A stretch of 64,000 nucleotides of DNA from Orobanche coerulescens (GCA_033398695.1 CM065805.1:74430762-74494761); one strand, 5' to 3'; counted from the first letter of the stretch, positions 42,020 to 53,865 are shown. The notes: generated from the letters alone by a model not told the origin. Translations and numbers: made by a program.

Positions 42020-42694
42020 ATGTGTATAGATAGTAGAGCCGTGAACAACATAACCATCAAATATCGGTTCCCAATTCCGAGACTTGATGATATGTTGGAC
42101 GAGTTGCATGGTTCGGTGATCTTTTCGAAGGTTGATTTGAGAAGCGGCTATCATCAAATTCGCTTGCGGGAAGTAGACGAATGGAAAACGGCTTTCAAGA
42201 CAAAACATGGATTATATGAATGGCTCATCATGCCCTTTGGCCTTACAAATGCGCCAAGTACTTTCATGCGATTAATGAATGAGGTACTTAAGCCGTTTTT
42301 GGGAAAATTTGTCGTCGTATACTTGGACGACATCTTGATTTATAGTCGATCATTGCAAGAGCATACCGGGCACTTGAAGAAAGTCTTCGAGATCCTTAGG
42401 GATCAAAAACTTTATGGGAAAAAGGAGAAGTGTTCGTTTCTAGTCGAGAGTGTAGCCTTTCTTGGCTACATCGTTTCTAAAGAAGGAGTGTCGGTTGATC
42501 AAACCAAGATCGAGGCGATTAAATCTTGGCTTACGCCCAAAACCATCACGGAAGTCCGATCCTTTCACGGACTTGCTTCATTTTATCGGAGGTTCATACG
42601 AGACTTTAGTACCATTTCTAGCCCGATAACGGAATGCTTAAAAAAGGACCGTTTGTGTGGAACGAGGCTGCCCAAGGGGCGTTTGAAAAATTGA
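42020..42694 (+). pseudogene. G2 unit b reverse transcriptase
   Basis: It has [21 protein letters not shown] (Gly kept), [12 protein letters not shown] and [11 protein letters not shown]. The one-base A-run deletion near 42634 is shared with unit a and ends the frame before RNase H. Confidence 0.9.
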
Positions 42695-43353
42695 AGGTGA
42701 AAATGTGTGAAGCACCTATCTTGGCTTTACCTGACTTTTCACAACCTTTCGAGGTAGAATTTGACGCAAGTGGAGTGGGTATTGGGGCGGTCCTCATCCA
42801 AGGGAGGCGACCAATTACATACTTTTCGGAGAAATTGGGTGGGGCTCGACTCAACTATTGTACTTATGACAAGGAGTTCTATGCCATTGTGAGAGCTCTT
42901 GATCATTGGAGCCATTACCTTCGGCCGAAACATTTCATCCTACATTCGGATCTTGAGTCCTTGAAATATATTAACGGCCAACAAAAGTTGAGTCCGAGGC
43001 ATGCTAAATGGGTGGAATTCTTGCAATCATTCCACTTTTCATCAAAATACAAAGATGTCAAGAGAAACGTTGTGGCGGATGCTTTATCTAGACGGTATGC
43101 CTTACTCTCTACTCTTGACATTCGGTTGCTTGGGTTCGAAGCATTGAAGGAGTGTTATGATGGGGATGTGGATTTTGGTGAGGTTTTCATTCGGTGTAAA
43201 TCTTGTCCATTTAGAGAGTTTATGTTGCAAGAAGGATTCCTTTTCAAAGGGAATCGCCTTTGTTTACCCAAACACCCGATTCGGGAATTGTTGGTTCGGG
43301 AAGCTCACGGTGGAGGCTTGGCCGGTCATTTTGGTTCGGCTAAAACATTGTAG
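42634..43353 (+). pseudogene. G2 unit b RNase H and integrase start
   Basis: It is open from the RT-RNase H join ([15 protein letters not shown]) through [14 protein letters not shown] and [10 protein letters not shown] into the integrase zinc region ([18 protein letters not shown]). A TAG at 43351-43353 is private to unit b (TAT in unit a). Confidence 0.9.
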
Positions 43354-45117
43354 GTACTTAAAGAGCATTTTCATTGGCCGAAGATGCAAGTGGATGTACA
43401 CGACATAATTAATAAGTGTGTAACATGCCATATTGCTAAGAGCTCGTTCAAGCCGGGAGTATACATGCCTTTGCCGATTCCGGAAAGGCCATGGGAAGAT
43501 GTCTCAATGGATTTCATTGTTGCTTTGCCTCGTACTCAACGAGGGAGAGATGCTATTATGGTTGTTGTAGACCGATTTTCGAAGATGGCTCACTTTGTGG
43601 CTTGCCACAAGACGGACGACACAAGTAACATCGCTGATTTGTATTTCCGAGAAATCGTACGATTGCATGGGGTTCCAAAAACGATTGTTTCGGATCGGGA
43701 CTCAAAATTCCTTAGTTATTTTTGGAACACCTTGTGGAGAAAGGTGGGAACCAAACTACTTTTTAGCACGTCACATCATCCACAAATGGACGGTCAAGCC
43801 GAGGTAACCAATCGAACGTTGGGCACTTTACTACGTGGTCTTGTGAACAAGACACAAAAGGATTGGGACTTGAAACTTGCACATGCAGAGTTCGCTTATA
43901 ATCGTTCTCCTACTCATGCCACGGCACACTCTCCGTTCGAAGTAGTTTACGGACTAAACCCGTATATGCCGTTAGATCTAATTCCATTGCCAAGTGACGA
44001 GTTAGTACACAAAGATGCGGAATCAAAACTGAAATTGATGATGAAATTACACGAGCAAGTACGTAATCGAATCAAGGAAATAAACGAGGCGTACAAAAGG
44101 AAGTCGAACAAACAAAGAAGGCCGAGATTGTTCGAAGTTGGTGATTTGGTTTGGTTGCACTTGAGGAAAGAGCGATTTCCAAGTAAACGTAAGAACAAGT
44201 TAATGCCGCGAGCGGAGGGACCGTTTAAAGTAATCGCAAAAGTGAACGACAACGCTTACAAATTAGAACTTCCGGGAGATTATGGGATTCATGCAACCTT
44301 TAATGTTGGGGACCTCTCGCCTTACATCGATGATGACGGAATTTCGGAATTGAGGACAATTCCTTTTAAAGGAGGAGGAGATGATACGGAATCATTTGAT
44401 ATGAATGAAGAAGACGAAGTAAGGATCGATATAAATGACCTTACTACACGCCACACACGGACTACTATGTATTTAGGCGAGAAAACGGACATAAGACGTG
44501 GAGTATCGGTCTCAGCGGCCGTGTCATCTTTGTCCGGAAGGTCGACATCCAACTGCCGGAAAAATGTTCAATATGCCGGAAAATATCCAACTGTAGGAAA
44601 ATTCACCACTGCCGAATCGGCCGAGCACCGCCGAGGACCGGCCGTGTCGTCCGACACGGCCCGTGCCGCACTTGTCGAGAAATGCCAAAGTCATCGCCCA
44701 TTGGACTCGACCAGTTATGCAGCACGGCCGAGTCGAACTCTTCCGGATAAGTCAAAACCCCCGCCCGGGCCCGGCCGTGTTCCAGACACGATCGGGCCCA
44801 TGCCGAACGTCCTTGTCAAGCGCCGCGCCCGTGCGAGTCATCGCGGACGAGTCCTTGTCGGGACGTCCTGTCGCACCGCGATCGTCGTATCAGCGGACAC
44901 GGTCGAGTCATGCCGACGCGTCCTTGTCGGGCCAGCGCGCCGTGCCGTCGAGTGTCCTTGTCGCGCCGAGTCTAAGGTAGATTTCACTTTTTTTTGTATT
45001 TTCTTTTGTGCGTTTGTCTTTGCCTTGTTTTTTACTCATTTTAGGGATTGTGTTTCCCCTAAAATTAGGATTGTTGTTCCTTTTATATTTTATTTTGATT
45101 ATTCAAAGAGTTTATAA
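43354..45117 (+). pseudogene. G2 unit b integrase, frame running into the last LTR
   Basis: It continues in the same frame after the [47 protein letters not shown] and QAEVTNRTLGTLL, with the D,D(35)E triad kept, then DLSPYIDDDGISELRTIPF. It enters the LTR at 44382. Because the island here differs by many small changes from the other LTRs, the frame runs on to 45117; that extension is not meaningful. Confidence 0.85.
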
Positions 45118-45511
45118 ATCTTTGAATTATTTTCTTTTATTATAGGAAGACTTGAAGTCTCCTATATATAGGGTTGTGTAAGCATTGTAACATCCATTGT
45201 ATGTTGAAGAAATAAGAATACACTTGTGTTTTCTTGGTGAATGCTTTTCATCGAAACCTTGATTATAATTCGACGCGTTTTCGAGTTTTAATCGAATCGA
45301 TTCTCAATAGGTCTTGAGAAAAGATTATCTTATCAAACTATAGGTCTAGTTTGATAAATCATTCATATTGTTCTTATTTACGTAAGCCGAATTGCCCTAC
45401 TTTCGGTTATATCTTACGAGTGTTACACATATTCGAGTGTTTTGAGGATCAATTATATTTCCGCTGCATTACATACGAGTTTACGTCCATTTTCATACGT
45501 AATTCATATCA
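44382..45511 (+). repeat. G2 third LTR
   Basis: 1,130 bp, ending AATTCATATCA followed by GAACT. The island (44520-44975) differs from the middle LTR at many CTG/CAG and CCTGCC sites, while the other parts are almost identical. Confidence 0.95.
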
Positions 45512-45747
45512 GAACTCGTCAAACTCTGTACTCATATACTCGCCACCTCGGTCCAACCGAAGTGCTTTGATATGATTACCAGTTTGTTTCTCGACTAGGG
45601 CCTTGAATTACTGGAATTTCTCAAAGGCCTCGGATTTATGTTTCATTAAGTATACATAACTATACCTAGTATGATCATCCGTAAACGTAATGAAATATTG
45701 ATATCCGTCACGTGCTGCTTCCAAAGCACCACATACGTCGGTATGGA
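45512..45747 (-). pseudogene. C2 integrase core fragment
   Basis: In the same frame as the upstream ORF after a TAG, the minus strand encodes IHTDVCGALEAARDGYQYFITF, a SYVYLMKHKSEAFEKF-type block and LRLDRGGEYMSTEFDEF, up to the GAACT duplication. An extra stop lies in the FQ-FKALVEKQ stretch near 45607. The first two catalytic Asp residues are readable; the Glu lies across G2 in 28576-29052. Confidence 0.8.
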
Positions 45748-47213
45748 TTAATCTAGTTTATCAGCGGCTCTTTCAAAATTCCCTGTGAAGGGGGACATAG
45801 TCATTTTGCTTTTAAGGCAAGATTCACAAGTAGGAAAAGGACCCGATCCCAATGGACCCATAAGTCCATATTTTTCCATATTGTAAACCTTGGTCTGACC
45901 AACATGACCAAGTCTAAGATGCCATTTCAAAACTTGACTGGTTTCATCCCTACCACGTTTTCTAGCCATAGTATTCACAACTACTTTGTTGCTGAGATTT
46001 AGATGATACAATCTATTTAAAAATGTAGCAGTACCCACTAGTTTATTTCTGAAATAAATTTTGCAGGAACCATCACCAATGAAAAATGAAAAACCTTTTC
46101 GGTCCATGACCGGAATGGATACAATGTTTTTGTGCCCCTTGGGCAAAACAAGTACATCTTCTAAAGTCAAAACAAAGCCGGATTCTAAACCCAAAAGAAG
46201 TGATCCTATGTCGGTCGCCTCGACACTATGCCCACTTCCGACTGTGATCATCACTTCTCCAGCTCCAAGCTTCCTACTTTGTTCCAGATCCTGATTCACG
46301 GTACAAATATGAGAACTAGCACCAGAATTCAGTATCCAGGAAGTAGAAAATACAGTAGCAGAACAATTTGTTTCCAAAACTAGAAGTTCTGTACCTGAAG
46401 TGCCATGAAGAATCGGACACTCTCTAGCCCAGTGGCCCAGCTCACCGCACTTGAGACAAGCGTCTGTCTTCTTGCTCTTTGGAACCGTTGGGGCCTTGCC
46501 CTTGCCCTTGAAGTCCTTAACATGTTGTCCAGTCTGCTTCTTGGTCTTTTTCTTCTTATTCTTAGACTTCTGAAGTCTAGAAGAAATCACAAGGGCAGAC
46601 TCCTTCATCCACGGAGTCTTCATCTGAGACTGAGCGGTCACTAGTTTGTTCATTAGCCCAGCTAAGTTACATGCAATCTCGTTGCAGTTGAAGTTCATAA
46701 CAAACTGTGAGAAGGAATCAGGGAGAGACTGAAGGATAAGGTTAGTTTGGAGAGAAGTATCCATTTTAAAATCAAGAGCCTCCAATATCTCGATCATGGA
46801 TATCATTTTGAGGACGTGTTCCCCAACCTTCTCACCTTCCCTCATCCTTGCACCGAACAGTTGCTTGGATATCTCATATCTAGTAGTTCTGCTGTGCTCA
46901 CCATAAAGTTCGGTTAAGTGAGATAGAATCTGCCTAGCAGAAGTCATTTTCTCATGAGCTCTCTGAATCTCATTAGACATAGAAGCCATCATGTAAGCAC
47001 GGACTTTATGTCATCCTTAACCTACTTTTCGTGGTTTTCGATCTCTTCCTGATTGGCTCTGGTCCGCACAGGAGGCGCCGGAATGTCCGTCTCCAAGACG
47101 TATCCCACTGTCTCTATACTGAGGACAATCATCAGATTGCGGAGCCAGTCCACAAAGTTAGGTCCAATCAGGGTGTTCTTCTCGAGTAGAATTGCGAGTG
47201 GATTCATTGTCAT
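45748..47213 (-). pseudogene. C2 Gag, protease and pre-integrase domain (nearly open)
   Basis: The start is the ATG at 47213 (MTMNPLAILLEKNTLIGPNFVDWLRN), a typical copia Gag opening. A stop and frame change near 47010-46995 break it, then 414 codons are open. They hold the Gag core (QILSHLTELYGEHSRTTRYEI), a Lys-rich stretch, the zinc knuckle CLKCGELGHWAREC, the protease and the HHCC pre-integrase motif (WHLRLGHVG to CESCLKSK). The protease active site reads LNSGASSH, so the catalytic Asp is Asn (GAT to AAT). A TAG at 45748 ends the frame just before the integrase core. Confidence 0.87.
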
Positions 47214-48846
47214 ATTGAGAGTTATGTCTGCATTAAGTATAACAGATTAATTAGTGACTCATTCAATTATGTTCTGAGTATAAAATTAAGGTCTTTTCTA
47301 TTCTTGTTACCTAGCTCCCACTATTTTTATCGGAACAACACACTCCCATGTGAAATTCGGAAGTATCGTCGCACTACTTCATAGTGGTGATTGAGTTCTT
47401 TATAAATTTTAATAGAGGGCAACCGAACAGGTTTCTAGTCCATTAATGTTCATAAAGTGGTGTCCAACACCAACCAATCTAATGGATGATTCGATCTTCT
47501 TTTTCCCCTTGTTCACTCCCCTCAACCTATACGGTTTCTATGGTTCGTGAACAAGTTAAGTTTATACCATCGACGCAAATTAGTTTCACAATTGAATCTT
47601 ATCCGGCAACCTATCAGGTTTCTAGGGATAAAATTTGCTCCAACCGAAGGTATCCAATGCGCTCCCTGTAATTTATCCATCCTCCCCTAACGACTACCCC
47701 GATAACTCGGAAGCATAGCACATCCGGTTTGGATTTTAATTTCCCGAAAGCTCGATGGAGGGAAGGAAAAACTTGAAACCTTATAAACTTAATAATTTGT
47801 TGTGGGAGAATTTTCGCGATTAACGTTACACTTTGCACATTAATCATTTTACCGCGTTTGTGGCATTCATACAATATGAAAAAACCATTCACAACCTAGT
47901 TGCTACCAATATGTGGTTCATGGACCGTTTCTAGAAAACAAAAACTCCATAATCAAATTACAAGTCTTCGTCTTGAATCTTCGTCCTCTCGAAATGGATC
48001 TTCCTCCGGTCTTCGTCATTACATATAAATTTTACATTGAAAATTGCATCCTAGATATAAATATTTCTAGTAAAATAAATAGGCTCAAAACGGCCTTTAC
48101 AACCCAATCGAATAAAACGAACGATTCAAAAACTAGGTCCATGAACCACATCACCATTCAAAAATAATGCATCCAACACAATAAATAAATGGCATTCATA
48201 ATGAATCTGTATATTGATCCAATCAATATAAAACAACCCATCCAAAACGAATTAATCCAATTAATTCAAACAACCGTCAATTTTAACATGTTCCGGATGA
48301 GAAAATATTTCATCAAGTTAATTTCCCTAAGAATAAAATTACCATAATTAAATCTTAGTCAAATTAAATCCAATTTAATTTGTGGGAAATTAATTATCGA
48401 ACGAAATATAAAAGAACGGAGTCGGGAAATACGGCCGGGCCAAGCCCAGGACACTGCCCAGAAGGCTGCCGAGTAGGGCCTGCACAGGCTGCCGAGCACG
48501 GCCGGAAGGCTGCCGATCACGACTCGCTCCTGCTGCCAGACCGCGGTTCATACAGGCAGACCGCGAGGCAGTGCCCTGGCAGCTCCAAGCTGCCGGGTCC
48601 GTTTACATTTTCGGCTCGTTTTTTCGCCCCAATTCCAAAAATAATATTTTTCTAATCTTTATATTACTCATTTAAATCAGTTTTTCAAAAGAAAAATATA
48701 GTTATATTGTAACATAAAATCATGAAAAATTAATTTTTAGATGAACAATAGAAAATCAACGATTAATACGATTATGATTCCCAATCATACACCATCTAAT
48801 CAAGCATTCCAAATGCTAATATCGTATATACGATCGCAAGACCTAC
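47214..48846 (-). other. C2 untranslated leader
   Basis: About 1.6 kb between primer site and Gag start has no long open frame. Most is A/T-rich. One patch (about 48420-48610) is strongly G/C-rich with repeated AGGCTGCCGA-type words, like the G/C-rich islands inside the gypsy LTRs here. Nothing else was recognised. Confidence 0.55.
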
Positions 48847-48858
48847 GCTCCGATACCA
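48847..48858 (-). other. C2 primer-binding site
   Basis: The minus strand reads TGGTATCGGAGC, four bases inside the 5' LTR; initiator-Met tRNA type. Confidence 0.75.
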
Positions 48859-48862
48859 CTAT

Positions 48863-49869
48863 TGGGATTCGGTGCCTAAAACGAAGGCCCAACGGAAGCG
48901 GTAAAATGAAAATTAATTCGATCCGAATCCCTACGAGGATCGATCGAGCTACGTATATACAAATATATAAATGAAAAGCAAGAGTTGTAAGAAACTAACC
49001 CTCGAAGTCCGTTGATTAAATGGTAACCTTCTCTTGAGCTATTCCCCAAGTTTTGCTTGATCTCTAAGCTCTTGAACGATCCAACGCCGAAAGCACCGCG
49101 TCTCTACTTGCCACGCACCGGAAAAACGACCGAAATGACAACACTCGATTAACCTCTAAGGTTACGACTAGAATCAAGTGATGAAGCCTTTTATTATTGC
49201 ACTCTAAGTGTATAATATATATCTCTCAATGTATCTTGAATTTTCTCCAAGAAAACTCAAGAACAAGATGAAGAACAAGAGGAAGACTTAAGAAAAAAAA
49301 TTATTTCTCTCTCACTCCTCTCAACTCACGGCTGAATAGGTGTGGTAGAAGTGAGTTGTTGTCTTCACATTTTATTCTACAAGAATCAAAATGAAACCAA
49401 GACCATATCACCTTTACCATATAATAAGAGATTCTCAATCTCTTAAAGTCATTTGTCTTCCATTTATAAAATGGAGACAAAGACCAAGATGGGGGGTGAT
49501 AGGAAGGAAGGGCATCTAGAAGGAGTCGGACGAGTTCGGTCCGTTTCGGACTCCCGTGAGTCCAAAGAGATAAAGTCCGATTCCATTCCGATGTATTTAT
49601 ATCGATTTAATTAATCCAATTAATTAATCATATTAAATGCATAATAACATAATTAATTTCTCCAAGAAATAATTATATTCATGAATTAAATTAATCACCA
49701 GATAATTTATTTAATTAATTAGGCCGTAAATTAATTTATCCAATAAATCAATTTAGACATCCAATGTCCCAAATTAGATATCCAATATCTAATATTCATA
49801 ATGAGAGATTAAGCTTGATACATTCTGTCGTCAATCCTATTGCGCGACTCGGTAGGTCCGTCTCAGTCA
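48863..49869 (-). repeat. C2 5' LTR (outer end approximate)
   Basis: The plus strand starts TGGGATTCGGTGCC next to the primer site. The outer end is set at CA (49869) just before the G4 region, but with no partner LTR in the window it is not proven. The LTR is A/T-rich; no island was seen. Confidence 0.6.
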
Positions 49870-49889
49870 GTGATGCGAATTCTCACTTG

Positions 49890-50833
49890 TGATGCGAATT
49901 CTCTATCGATACAAATAAGGTCAGCTTTTGCGAAAAGCGGTCAAAGAAGAACTAGGAATCGATAACAACGCTTGATTCGATGCAATAACACTGGCGAGCA
50001 GTATGCGCGCGCGATGAAGACGGCAGCTCGATAAAGCAACAAGACAGGAACTTGGCCGAATGGAAATGACTCGAAACAGGTAACCTCCAAACAGCGGCAC
50101 TCGAAACAGCAAACTTCGGTTAGGTGCTAATGAAAACATGAAAACAAGTTCGAACAATCGAACAACACTTGAAGCGGAATTTTGATTAAGTACAACACTA
50201 TATCGAAAACAAGAAGAATATCGAAACAGGATAGAAACAGTTGTTTTATCGAATTAGACCTATAATTCGATAAAGATATTTCTCCTCAAGACCTATTGAG
50301 AATCAATCAGATTAATACTCGAAAACGCGTCGAATAAAAATCAAGTTTTGATGAAAAGCATTCACCAGGGAAAACACAAAGTGTATTTTTAATTCTTCAA
50401 CATTCCATAATGATTCATTATAACTTCATCGCCCTATTTATAGGCAAAAGTAGCCTGACAAGAGCCTGACAAGATAATCTTAAACTATTACAAGCTGGGT
50501 TTACATAATGAAAAGATAATAAAAAGGTTCCTTGTGTTACTTGCTGACAAAAGTAAAAGCTGGGCCTTGTCTCCAAGTTGAAAGCTGACAACCGCTTTTT
50601 CACACAGCATTTTGCCGAGAATCCTGCTGCCCTTCTAAAAAAATGCTGAAATTCTTTTATTCTTTTACCACTTGGGCCCAATTCCCCCAAGATACAAGTT
50701 TTAAGTTACTCCAAGTCCGGTTATTAAAGTAACTCCGTGTCTTGTCTCCGTTTTCTCGCCCAAGTAAGTTGCATGGTTGTTTACGTTGATCATCACCTCG
50801 TCTTCTTCCCTTGGATTTGTCAATCCCGTATCA
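49890..50833 (-). repeat. G4 3' LTR
   Basis: 944 bp, TGATGCGAATTCTC to CCCGTATCA (plus strand). It is related to the G1 LTR. The start in minus reading encodes REEDEV and YLGEKTETRHGV. The first 14 bases recur just outside at 49871-49884. Confidence 0.8.
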
Positions 50834-51014
50834 TCCCCTCCCCCTTTAAAAGGAATTGTCCTCAATTTGCAATCCCGTCGTCATCAAGATAAGGAGATAG
50901 ATCTCCTATTTTGAAAGTAGCATGCACTCCATAATCGCCCGGAAGTTCTAACTTGTAAGCATTGTCGTTCACCCTCGCAACTATTTTAAATGCCCCTCGG
51001 CTCGTGGCATTAAC
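50834..51014 (-). pseudogene. G4 integrase C-terminus and polypurine tract
   Basis: The minus strand encodes GAFKIVARVNDNAYKLELPGDYG and ATFKIGDLSPYLDDDGIAN, where a one-base loss gives a stop before the LTR. The tract CCTTTTAAAGGGGGAGGGGA is at 50834-50853. Confidence 0.85.
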
Positions 51015-51433
51015 TGTAATACCCGGTTGTAATTCAGTCACTATCATTCAGTAATTCCATTCGGTAATTGTCTCTATGTAATTTTTCACTTGTTAATAAT
51101 CATTCATCCGTGTTCACCATTCGGAATAATTTCGAGTTGTGTATCGTTATTGTTCATTGTTTCAACCTTATTCGGGAAACGAAACAAGAGTATTATCTTG
51201 ATTGTTGTAATTGATTCATTAGTCGATGTTGTCGTTGGAGTTCATGTCATTTCAAATCTCCTCATTGTTCAAATTGTGTTTTGTTGGGCGAACCCTTGTA
51301 ATCATTGTTTGGAACCACCGTTTTGGGGTTTCCGCACTTCCATTTCGTGTTATTGTTTCCCAAATATTGATTCCTATCGCTTTTATTCTCTTCCCGGATT
51401 ATTTTTCATCATTTTAGGACCTAAGGGGGGTGT

Positions 51434-51730
51434 GGGACGCGGCACAAGGAGTGTGCGCTGTGGCACACACATTTTCCAGTTTTGGCCGAGCAGCCTGTAC
51501 CGTGCGCCGCGGCACACTGCCGAGTCACTGCCGCGGCACACTTATGTTGCAACTTATCGGCCAACCCGTCTGTACCGGGGGCCGCGGATCATGCCGACGT
51601 GGCCGCGGCACACTTCCGAGTCACTGCCACGGCACATTCATCCGGGCCGCGGCACGCTGCCGATCACTGGGGGCAGTTTTGGCCCTGTGCATCGGCACAC
51701 TTCGGCCGGGCCGCGGCACACAGTGCAGTC
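51434..51730 (+). repeat. T2 5' LTR G/C-rich palindrome island
   Basis: Words of GCCGCGGCACAC type recur about ten times with CTGCCGAGTCACTGCC spacers. The other LTR (59018-59332) has the same island but with extra and missing units, while the rest of the LTRs is nearly identical. Confidence 0.88.
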
Positions 51731-51735
51731 AGCAC

Positions 51736-51742
51736 TATAATT
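51736..51742 (+). promoter_or_regulatory. T2 LTR candidate TATA box
   Basis: TATAATT follows the island directly; also at 59339-59345. Assigned by position only. Confidence 0.45.
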
Positions 51743-53371
51743 GCGTTTTTTGAGCGAGATCAACCCATTTTTTCATTTCATCCACCTTGTTCTGAGAGAG
51801 AAGGCTTGAGGGAGAGAATTTTCATCATCTATCACTTGAGTGTTTGATTTTCTTCATCTCCTTTTGATCGTGAAGCTCGGATTGTCGATCTAACACGATT
51901 TCATTGGATTAAAGTATTTGGATCTTCAAAGGTAATATTCATCAAACCTCTTGGATTTCGATTTTGTATTGAGTTTTGGATGTTAAGATTGTGTTGTATG
52001 AAGTGATATACGCATGATTACGGACTTGTTTGATTATTCATTGGATTATTGAAGGATTATTCAAGAACACTTTGAATATTATGTTGGATTTGGGGGTTTT
52101 CGATTAATTGTTGTTGAAATCACGATTTTGGATATTCATAATGGATTATTGATCGTATTGAAGATGTTTTGTTGGTTCGAAACACTTCTCGGGGATTTGA
52201 TGTTGGTATTATTGAGGTTTGGTTATAAACAATCGAAGTTTGGCCACAAAGTGTTCGATATAATGCCCCAATGAACTTGGTTTAATCGTATCGACGTTTT
52301 GAGTTCGTTATATTCGTGTTTGATTCGTATATTGAACGGATTGTTGGTAATTGTATTATTCAAGGTTGTTCGAGCGACCGATATCTCAATTAGGACGTTG
52401 TTCGTGGAAGGATAATTGTCACCGGTGTTTTGTAAGTTAATTCTTACTCAGTTAAAAGGATATTCATTCCTTTTGTTGTTGTTCATTCATAATCGTAATT
52501 CATTCATAAGGTACTAACCGTTTTAAAACTTATAATTGTCACCTAATTACTTCATTCATGAGGAACGACAGTTCCAATCATTTCACTGGGCTGTCATTCA
52601 TTTCACCATCATTTCATCTTGGTGAGTCATTATTCATTTTCGATGTCACTTTTGTTATATCGTGGCATTCCGGGTCATACTGGCGTGCCGGTTGGTATGT
52701 GTAGGATTTTTATGTCGGGCACATTTAAGTCGTGTGTTGGTTGTTGGCCTCACATCGATCGCGGTACACGAAGTCGATTTCTTCGTGAGACTGATTAGGT
52801 ACAAGACCACACGTGTATTCGATCGATACTCGTTGGTGGCTTGTGCATGGACACATTTCCATCCCGGACGTAGTGTGGCGCCATTCCTTCGAGCCGTACT
52901 GTTAGTTAATTCATATAGCATGTTTGATTGCGTGTGTTTCGACAGGATTATGTGTATTCAACTCTTGAGGATTGTTGTTCTGTGTAACTGACCCCGTTGG
53001 GGGATATTGTTTTTCAGGTCATGGCAAGGCGAAAGCACGGGGAGAGCACGTTGACGGTGAGGAGTCCCAATGATACTAGAAGGGGGCCCCAGTCTTTTCA
53101 GTCATTTATGTTTCCTTCATTTATTCCGCTGCAGACATTCCGTTTGAGTACTCATTTCACTCAATGTTGTATATTTTATCTCCATATAAAATATATATGT
53201 ATTCTGTATTATCCTGGGTGTGTTGTATGAAACTCCTCATCGGAGTAATTATTGTTGTAATGTGATTCGGTACTATATTTACACGGTGTAATTCATTCAT
53301 TTTCATTCGCCTAGTGGGTCCCAGTCGGGGGTCCACGGCACTGTAATATCCACCTAGTTTGGGGTGTTACA

Positions 53372-53865
53372 GAGTTGGTATCGGAACGTTGTTTTGAATA
53401 CTACCTTCTGAGTCATGTCTCATTTGAAATCATCGTCATCGGACTAGTATCATTGGACTTTCGCGTCACGTGTGACCTGTGCAAATGCCGAGCCAATCAG
53501 ACCAAGAACTGTAAGATTTCTAACGCCATGGTATAATTTCTAGCAATAATCATTCATTCATAATTCATCAGTTAACAATCCTCAATCATCATTTTCATTT
53601 TGACCAGGACGGTCATGTTAACTCATTTATCACTCAATTCATTTCATTACTCAGTTGTTGATCTGGAAGATCATATCATTAATCTTGTTAACTTGTTCAA
53701 GATAATCATTTCAAGAATTTCACCAGATAATCATGTCACCTCAGTTAATCATTCATGTAATCACTATGCTAGAGCGAGTGTGCTCATTTTCATCATTTCA
53801 TGGCATAATCATAATGTGATATTCATGCGAGAGATATAATCATCATGTGACTTTCCTACTTCAGT
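53372..53865 (+). other. T2 leader with primer-binding site
   Basis: TGGTATCGGAACG starts at 53376 (initiator-Met type). The rest is an A/T-rich leader without conserved coding. Confidence 0.8.

Larger units (their letters stand above)
29053..45511 (+). mobile_element. G2: tandem Ty3/gypsy (CRM-like) array with three LTRs and two internal regions
   Basis: LTRs at 29053-34688 (split by G3), 38963-40107 and 44382-45511 flank two internal regions of exactly 4,274 bp each (34689-38962 and 40108-44381). One 5-bp target duplication, GAACT, flanks the whole array (29048-29052, 45512-45516). No duplication flanks the middle LTR. This fits unequal recombination between LTRs after one insertion, not two insertions. 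Each unit has a primer site, gag, protease, RT, RNase H and integrase; both carry the same breaks. CRM-like by protease, integrase C-terminus and the pol frame running into the LTR. Confidence 0.93.
28005..49869 (-). mobile_element. C2: Ty1/copia element, 3' truncated, split by G2
   Basis: Minus-strand order: 5' LTR (about 48863-49869), leader, Gag-protease-pre-integrase (47213-45748), integrase core (45747-45512), then the G2 array, integrase C-terminus (29052-28646) and RT start (28575-28005). Coding runs across the G2 insertion with GAACT duplicated (29048-29052, 45512-45516). The rest of RT, RNase H and the 3' LTR are missing: the satellite begins at 28004. The copia sub-lineage was not decided. 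Confidence 0.85.
51015..53371 (+). repeat. T2 5' LTR
   Basis: 2,357 bp. It contains an island of CCGCGGCACAC-type words at 51434-51730, then TATAATT at 51736-51742. The end GGTGTTACA is followed by the primer site. Confidence 0.95.

Noticed and set aside
43354..45117. 577-codon frame ending at 45117 as a real extended integrase
   Set aside because: The part beyond about 44520 exists only because the island has small changes relative to the other LTRs, likely in part sequence error.
47214..48846. A separate small gene in the C2 leader
   Set aside because: Frames are short, lack motifs and lie between the primer site and the Gag start.
51090..51847. Plus-strand frame of 216 codons and overlapping frames in the T2 LTR
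   Set aside because: It lies wholly in the LTR, is not in frame with pol, and differs between the two LTRs in the island.
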